Positions 22,985-26,857 of a DNA stretch of 26,857 bases are shown here, piece after piece. The notes beneath the pieces were generated by a model. It worked only from the letters and a program-made list of their open reading frames with translations, was not told the origin of the DNA and searched no databases. Source of the stretch: an uncultured Pseudomonadota bacterium (GTDB lineage: Bacteria > Pseudomonadota > Gammaproteobacteria > Burkholderiales > SG8-41); NCBI GenBank assembly GCA_946885605.1, contig CAMPGR010000037.1, positions 1 to 26,857 of the forward strand. Reading direction: 5' to 3'. A program made the position numbers and the translations under genes. Each line of letters opens with the position of its first letter. Within the stretch, counting starts at the first letter, position 1.

Positions 22985-23080
22985 CTTCCCCTTCAGGGGT
23001 GGATGGGGTAATGCAGAGCATGCTGTCCCCAACGAAACATTCCTTCCCCCTTCAGGGGGAAGGTTAGGATGGGGGTGGGT
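22985..23080. repeat. two REP-like hairpin repeats between the MmgE/PrpD paralogs
   Basis: Two copies in the same direction share CCTTCCCC, TTCAGGGG and GGATGGGG. The downstream copy has a perfect 9-base-pair stem (23042-23050 with 23055-23063, loop TTCA) followed by TTAGGATGGGGGTGGGTAA. The upstream copy (from 22985) is shortened, with a 4-base-pair stem at 22988-22999. Repeats of this wording are widespread between genes of proteobacteria. They may protect or end the transcript of the first paralog. Confidence 0.65.
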
Positions 23081-23113
23081 AAGCGACACGGCAAGATAAG
23101 AGGAGGACGTCCA

Positions 23114-24481
23114 TTGAACGATGCTGCATCGAGCATTTCTGCCGTCATGCGCGAACTGAGCGCCTACATCGCAGCCGCGGTCGACCGCGCGCTCCCGCAC
23201 GACGTCGCGGAGAAGGGCAAGCATCACCTCATGGACACGCTCGCCGCGATGGTCTCGGGCTCGAAACTGCTGCCGGGAGAGAAGGCGATCGCGTACGTGA
23301 CGAGCCTCGGGGGCGTAAAAGAATCGCTCGTCGTCGGCACGCGCATCCTCACCTCCTGCGTCAACGCCGCGCTGGCGAACGGCATGATGGCTCACGCCGA
23401 CGAAACCGACGATTCGCACCCGCGCGCGCAGGCGCATCCGGGATGCGGTGTGGTGCCCGCGGCACTCGCCATGGCGGAGCGGGGCGGGCGCGACGGCAAC
23501 GCGCTGCTCCGTGCCGTCGTGCTCGGCTACGACATCTGCGCCCGCGCCATGTTTGCGCTGGGCGGCCCGTGGGTGCTGCGCAACGCCGGGCATTCGAGCC
23601 ACAGCTTCGGCCCGCTCTTCGGCGCAGCGGCCGCGGCAGGCGCGCTCGCAGGACTCGACGAAACGAAAGTGCGCTATCTCCTTTCCTACACCGCGCAGCA
23701 GGCCGCGGGCGTCGAAACGTGGGCGCGCGACAAGGAGCACGTCGAGAAAGCGTTCGACTTCGGCGGCATGCCGGCGCGCAATGGCGTCACTGCGGCGACC
23801 CTGGCCGCAAGCGGCTGCACCGGCGTCGAGGATGTGTTCGCCGGCGAGCGCAATTTCCTCTCGATCTATTCGCCCAAGCCCGAGCCCGAAGCGTTCGTGA
23901 AGGATCTGGGCACGACGTTCGAGGTGGTAAACACGAGCATCAAGCGCTGGTCGGTCGGCTCGCCGATCCAGGCCGCGCTCGATTCGCTTTCCGCCATCAT
24001 CGCCGAGCACAAGATCCGCGCGGGCGACGTGGAAAAGCTGACCGTCACGGTGAACGCGGTCGGCGCGCGGACGGTGAACGACCGCAGTATTCCCGACATC
24101 AACATCCAGCACCTGCTCTCGGTCATGCTGCTCGACGGCACCGTGACGTTCGCGTCCTCCCACGACGAAGCGCGCATGCACGACCTGGGCGTGCTCGAGC
24201 TCAAGAAGCGCATCGAACTCAAGGGCAGGGAAGACTTCGAGCACCCGCGCCAGGGCATGGTGGAGATCGTGACGCGCGACGGCCGAGATCTCAAGCATCA
24301 CACCAGGGCGGTGCGCGGGACCGCGCTGAACCCGCTCGAGCGCGCCGACGTGGATGCGAAGTGCTTCGACCTGACGGCGCCAGTTCTGGGAAAACGCCGC
24401 GCCCGTCGCCTTATCGATGCCATCTGGAACATCGAGCAGCTGGGCGATGCACGTGAACTGAGGCCGCTCCTTAAAGCCTGA
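23114..24481 (+). CDS. MmgE/PrpD-family protein (paralog 2)
   Basis: This 455-residue protein is a close relative of the preceding gene product, colinear with it to the last residues (ARELRPLLKA against ARELRPLLRA). It keeps KGKHHLMDTLAAMVSGSKL, NGMMAHADETDDSHPRAQAH, PGCGVVPAALAMAERG, YDICARAMFAL, WSVGSPIQAALDSLSAI and SSHDEARMHDLG, so both paralogs look catalytically competent. Differences cluster in surface helices and around residues 150-165 (ALGGPWVLRNAGHSSHSFGP against SLRPKALRAAGHSSMSFGP), which may tune the substrate. Like its neighbour it starts with TTG, here at 23114, with AGGAGG about 7 bases upstream. An in-frame ATG at 23069 falls inside the REP-like repeat and is not a believable start. 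The pair may form a hetero-oligomer or process two related acids. Confidence 0.87.
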   Translation: MNDAASSISAVMRELSAYIAAAVDRALPHDVAEKGKHHLMDTLAAMVSGSKLLPGEKAIAYVTSLGGVKESLVVGTRILTSCVNAALANGMMAHADETDDSHPRAQAHPGCGVVPAALAMAERGGRDGNALLRAVVLGYDICARAMFALGGPWVLRNAGHSSHSFGPLFGAAAAAGALAGLDETKVRYLLSYTAQQAAGVETWARDKEHVEKAFDFGGMPARNGVTAATLAASGCTGVEDVFAGERNFLSIYSPKPEPEAFVKDLGTTFEVVNTSIKRWSVGSPIQAALDSLSAIIAEHKIRAGDVEKLTVTVNAVGARTVNDRSIPDINIQHLLSVMLLDGTVTFASSHDEARMHDLGVLELKKRIELKGREDFEHPRQGMVEIVTRDGRDLKHHTRAVRGTALNPLERADVDAKCFDLTAPVLGKRRARRLIDAIWNIEQLGDARELRPLLKA

Positions 24482-24548
24482 ACCACTGACCATACGCTCT
24501 GTCCCATTAGACACGCGAATTCTCAACCACAGGTAGCACCGACATCAT

Positions 24549-24989
24549 ATGCAGGAATTCCCCCATCGCTATTCCGTCGCGGCGCTCGCCAACGCCGAGG
24601 GTAACGTCGCCCTGGAGAGCAGCCGGCTCCCTTCGCTCGCTTCCGCGCCGCCCGCGGAGTTCGGCGGTCCGGGCGATCAGTGGTCGCCGGAGACGCTGCT
24701 CGTCGCTGCGGTCGCCGACTGCTTCGTTCTCAATTTTCAGGCAATCGCGCGGGCGTCGAAGCTCTCCTGGATCTCTCTTCGGTGTGACGTCGAGGGTATT
24801 CTCGATCGAGTCGAGCGTGTCAGCCAGTTCACCGAGTTCCGCGTACACGCATCGCTCGAAGTACCCGCCGGCACCGATGTGGAGCGAGCGAAGCGTTTGA
24901 TGGCGCGTGCGGAACAAACGTGCCTGATCACCAACTCGCTCAAGAGTGCCTCTCATCTCGAGGCAGAGGTAGCAGTCAGGACTGCCTGA
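24549..24989 (+). CDS. OsmC-family protein (peroxide/organic hydroperoxide reductase-like)
   Basis: This 146-residue protein has the two cysteines of the OsmC/Ohr family: Cys58 in VAAVADCFVLNFQAIARAS (start of the central helix) and Cys125 in AEQTCLITNSLKS (near the C-terminus). In the family the first cysteine attacks hydroperoxides and forms a disulfide with the second. The N-terminal beta-sheet (HRYSVAALANAEGNVALES) and GDQWSPETLLVAAVADC fit OsmC-like proteins rather than true Ohr. It is cytoplasmic and probably protects against organic peroxides; some members have other thiol chemistry. ATG 24549 is used; the nearest Shine-Dalgarno-like stretch (AGGTAG) is rather far upstream. It stands 67 bases after the MmgE/PrpD paralog. 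Confidence 0.85.
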   Translation: MQEFPHRYSVAALANAEGNVALESSRLPSLASAPPAEFGGPGDQWSPETLLVAAVADCFVLNFQAIARASKLSWISLRCDVEGILDRVERVSQFTEFRVHASLEVPAGTDVERAKRLMARAEQTCLITNSLKSASHLEAEVAVRTA

Positions 24990-25208
24990 GCAGGGGATAG
25001 GGGACAAGGAATGCCTTCGTCGCCGTCGAGGGCGACCGCCTCGATTCTCTTCCAGTCATTCTGTCCGTTCTTCTGGCGTGACGAATGGGATATCAAGTCA
25101 CGCTTGCCCATTGGTTCCATTACATCTCTGTTGCCGCGCCCGTAACATAGGAAGCAACGACGAACCTCGCACAATGGCTTGAGGTTAACCCATGGAGGAG
25201 CGCTCATC

Positions 25209-25553
25209 ATGGACCGGGCAAGAAGCAAATTTCGCGCATACGCAGCGGCTTTCGGGATAGCGCTCGGCGCGGCGGCTGCGCACGGCGGGGACCGTCAGGC
25301 TGAGCGGCAGCTTTCGCATTCAACCCTTGCCCCCCACGCTACATTGTCTGCTGCGGAGTTGGAGGAAGCCTTTTGGGTGTGCGATTACGTCGCCACGACA
25401 CGAGGGATCGATGCGACCCCGACCGAACGTTGCCGGGCGCTTTATGCCGAGCTGAAAGACACCAAGTTCGGGGGCGATTTCGGACTGCTGCTCGCCTGGT
25501 GGCAGCAGAACAAGGCTGCTGAGCACAAAAAACTGGCGAGTCGCGGTTTGTGA
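25209..25553 (+). CDS. small exported protein of unknown function
   Basis: I do not recognise a function. The 114-residue product begins MDRARSKFRAYAAAFGIALG and continues with an alanine-rich hydrophobic stretch to about residue 24, a plausible signal peptide or signal anchor. The remaining part is hydrophilic and contains two cysteines (FWVCDYVATTRGIDATPTER followed by CRALYAELKDTKFGG), which could form a disulfide in the periplasm, then LLLAWWQQNKAAEHKKLASRG. ATG 25209 has GGAGGAG 8 bases upstream; a TTG at 25179 is in frame but less well placed. The 219 bases before it (24990-25208) show no gene and no obvious regulatory structure. Confidence 0.7.
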   Translation: MDRARSKFRAYAAAFGIALGAAAAHGGDRQAERQLSHSTLAPHATLSAAELEEAFWVCDYVATTRGIDATPTERCRALYAELKDTKFGGDFGLLLAWWQQNKAAEHKKLASRGL

Positions 25554-25582
25554 GCCGCCCCCCGGAAAGTTCGAGCCGATAA

Positions 25583-25795
25583 TTACGCGAAAAGGAAATC
25601 GTCCTGCGTGATCTGGCCGGCCAACCCGGAGACCTCGATCGAGCCCGCGGAGGACTCGATGACGGCCGAGACGCCGAAATCGCTGATGTCAGACCGGCGA
25701 AGGAGAATCGCCTCGGGGTTGCCTCAGTCGTGATTGTTTCGGTCATACGAGCGCGTGTCGTGAAATCCGGCGATGCGCTCGCGTGAGAACAGAGC
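25583..25795 (-). pseudogene. remnant of the 3' end of a larger gene (RTX/adhesin-like C-terminus)
   Basis: On the minus strand the frame reading LFSRERIAGFHDTRSYDRNN, HD, stop (TGA at 25726-25724), then GNPEAILLRRSDISDFGVSA, VIESSAGSIEVSGLAGQITQ, DDFLFA, stop (TAA at 25585-25583) has protein-like composition, unlike the arginine-rich shadow frames around it. Endings with the pattern -DDFLFA are common in haemolysin-type calcium-binding and related secreted proteins. No start codon, ribosome-binding site or upstream body of such a gene remains, and the fifth Bug gene begins its own stop at 25825. I take it as a decayed fragment. Confidence 0.45.
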
Positions 25796-25824
25796 CGGCG
25801 TCCGGCTTGGGACGCCAGCGGAGG

Positions 25825-26814
25825 TTACGATCCGCGCTTGGTAAGGCCGAGCGCGGTCAGCACTTCCTTGAGACGGGCGGTCTCGTCGTCCATCCACTTG
25901 CGCGTATCCGCCGAGTTCTTGAACTCGACCAGCCACTGGTTCTTCTCGGCGTACTCGGCGATCTCCTTGCTCTGCGCCGCCTTCTGCGAGACCTGCTCCC
26001 AGAATGCGACCTGCGCGGGCGTGATGCCGGGCGGCGCGACGATGCCCTTCCACGAGCCGGAGCTCTGATAGCCGAGCTCGCTCCATGTCGGGATGCTCGC
26101 CATGGGGCCGCCGAGCCGCTTGGGCGAGCTCACCGCGATGCCACGGAGCCGCCCCGCCGCTTGGTGAGGCACGAGACTGGACACCGACGTGATCACCACG
26201 TCGGCGTGGCCGCCCAGCACCGCCGTCGTCGTTTCGCCGCCGCTCTTGAAGACGACGACGCGAACCGCCTTGCTGTCCACGCCCGCCTTCTGCATCGGCA
26301 GCCCGATCGACACGCGGTGCCCGACGCTCGTCAGCGCGATGGCGAGCGAGTTGGGATCCTTCTTGAGCGCGTTGAGCAGATCCTGGCCGGTCTTGATCGG
26401 CGAATCGGGGCGCACCGCCGCGACCATCGGCTCGGTGATCATGTAGGCAATCGGCGTCACGTCCTTGTAGCTCATCTGCGTGCGACCCTCGACGTAGTTC
26501 ATGAGCATCGGCGTGGACATGATTCCAATCGAGTGCGGGTCGCCCGAGCGCTGCTGGACGTAGGTGTAGGCGATCGTGTGCCCGCCGCCCGCGCGGTTGA
26601 CGACCGAGCTCGACACGGGCAGGAGCTTCAAGTCATCGAACAGCTTCTGGATCACGCGTCCCGCAACGTCGTTCGATCCGCCGGGACCGGACGGCACCGT
26701 GAGCTCCACCGGCCGCTCAGGTTTCCACGCCTGTGCTGCTGCAGGATTTGCGAGTGCGACGCCAGCCGCAGCCAGCGCTGTCATCGACGCCCAGCTCTTG
26801 AGTTTCGTCTGCAT
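25825..26814 (-). CDS. Bug/TctC-family periplasmic solute receptor (5 of 5)
   Basis: This 329-residue precursor has a signal peptide (MQTKLKSWASMTALAAAGVA, cleavage after AAA or AQA, before WKPERP) and a more divergent Bug body: RPVELTVPSGPGGSNDVAGR, VNRAGGGHTIAYTYVQQRSG, DPHSIGIMSTPMLMNYV, ALTSVGHRVSIGLPMQKAGV, VFKSGGETTTAVLGGHADVV and IPTWSELGYQSSGSWKG. It belongs to the branch with SGPGGSND and FKSGGE loops and is the least similar of the five, so its ligand is probably different. A near-perfect AAAGGAGGAGGTGAC precedes ATG 26814, predicting strong translation. Only 43 bases of upstream sequence are in the window, so promoter and operon partners cannot be judged; no gene follows it closely on its strand. 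Confidence 0.9.
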   Translation of the reverse strand: MQTKLKSWASMTALAAAGVALANPAAAQAWKPERPVELTVPSGPGGSNDVAGRVIQKLFDDLKLLPVSSSVVNRAGGGHTIAYTYVQQRSGDPHSIGIMSTPMLMNYVEGRTQMSYKDVTPIAYMITEPMVAAVRPDSPIKTGQDLLNALKKDPNSLAIALTSVGHRVSIGLPMQKAGVDSKAVRVVVFKSGGETTTAVLGGHADVVITSVSSLVPHQAAGRLRGIAVSSPKRLGGPMASIPTWSELGYQSSGSWKGIVAPPGITPAQVAFWEQVSQKAAQSKEIAEYAEKNQWLVEFKNSADTRKWMDDETARLKEVLTALGLTKRGS

Positions 26815-26857
26815 GTCACCTCCTCCTTTGGTTGGCGAACTTCAGACTTCTTTGCGA

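Noticed and set aside
22973..24526. 517-residue minus-strand open frame
   Set aside because: It mirrors the second MmgE/PrpD paralog and resembles the equivalent shadow of the first paralog, as expected from coding-strand similarity.
25724..25726. Second possible selenocysteine TGA in the minus-strand remnant
   Set aside because: No UxxC or other Sec motif, no start codon, and no intact gene body; decay is simpler.
1..26857. CRISPR arrays, tRNA or rRNA genes, insertion sequences, prophage genes
   Set aside because: No regularly spaced repeats, no tRNA-like cloverleaf or rRNA text, and no transposase or integrase motifs were seen.

Overview
The window is high-GC, gene-dense bacterial DNA. 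The predicted proteins look betaproteobacterial, most likely from the order Burkholderiales. The strongest sign is five periplasmic TctC/Bug-type solute receptors in 27 kb with no TctA or TctB transporter gene beside them, a pattern typical of Bordetella, Cupriavidus and Polaromonas relatives. I see no rRNA, tRNA, CRISPR array, transposase or phage gene. This is a chromosomal accessory and catabolic region.

Left part (1-6252). The 3' end of a 3-hydroxyisobutyrate dehydrogenase-like gene is followed by a divergent rhodanese/MarR pair with a striking palindromic operator between them. Next come a large ECF42-type sigma factor with a C-terminal TPR-like extension, a coupled pair for periplasmic sulfite oxidation (molybdopterin enzyme plus cytochrome c), an exported cupin and an LpxR-like outer-membrane lipid A deacylase.

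Middle part (6266-10722, all minus strand). A Bug receptor is transcribed into a gene recognisable as 4-oxalomesaconate hydratase (LigJ/PmdE type, protocatechuate 4,5-cleavage pathway). A CysB-like LysR regulator lies just upstream of a NamZ/DUF1343 exo-muramidase gene.

Core (10879-20259, all plus strand). Divergent from the LysR gene is a run of seven closely spaced genes: a ThDP-dependent enzyme, Bug, a duplicated two-domain cupin, a second related Bug, a CaiC-like acyl-CoA ligase, a third Bug, and a gene interrupted by one in-frame TGA. I read this last gene as a selenoprotein. The TGA falls at the U of a U-G-T-C motif of the UGSC selenoprotein family. The frame stays open for another 463 codons, and a hairpin of bacterial SECIS type starts 12 bases after the TGA. 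Ordinary gene calling splits this 570-residue protein into two unrelated-looking ORFs. Its C-terminal two thirds are a second conserved-looking domain with a GWSDGLPIVPPT motif. The run may be a transport-and-catabolism operon for an organic acid, controlled by the LysR protein. The substrate is unknown.

Right part (20263-26857). A DOMON-like protein gene converges on the selenoprotein gene. A flavodoxin-fold NAD(P)H oxidoreductase follows, then two tandem MmgE/PrpD paralogs that both start with TTG and are separated by short REP-like hairpins. An OsmC-family protein, a small exported protein of unknown function, a decayed gene remnant and a fifth Bug receptor complete the window. No intergenic stretch exceeds 300 bases.
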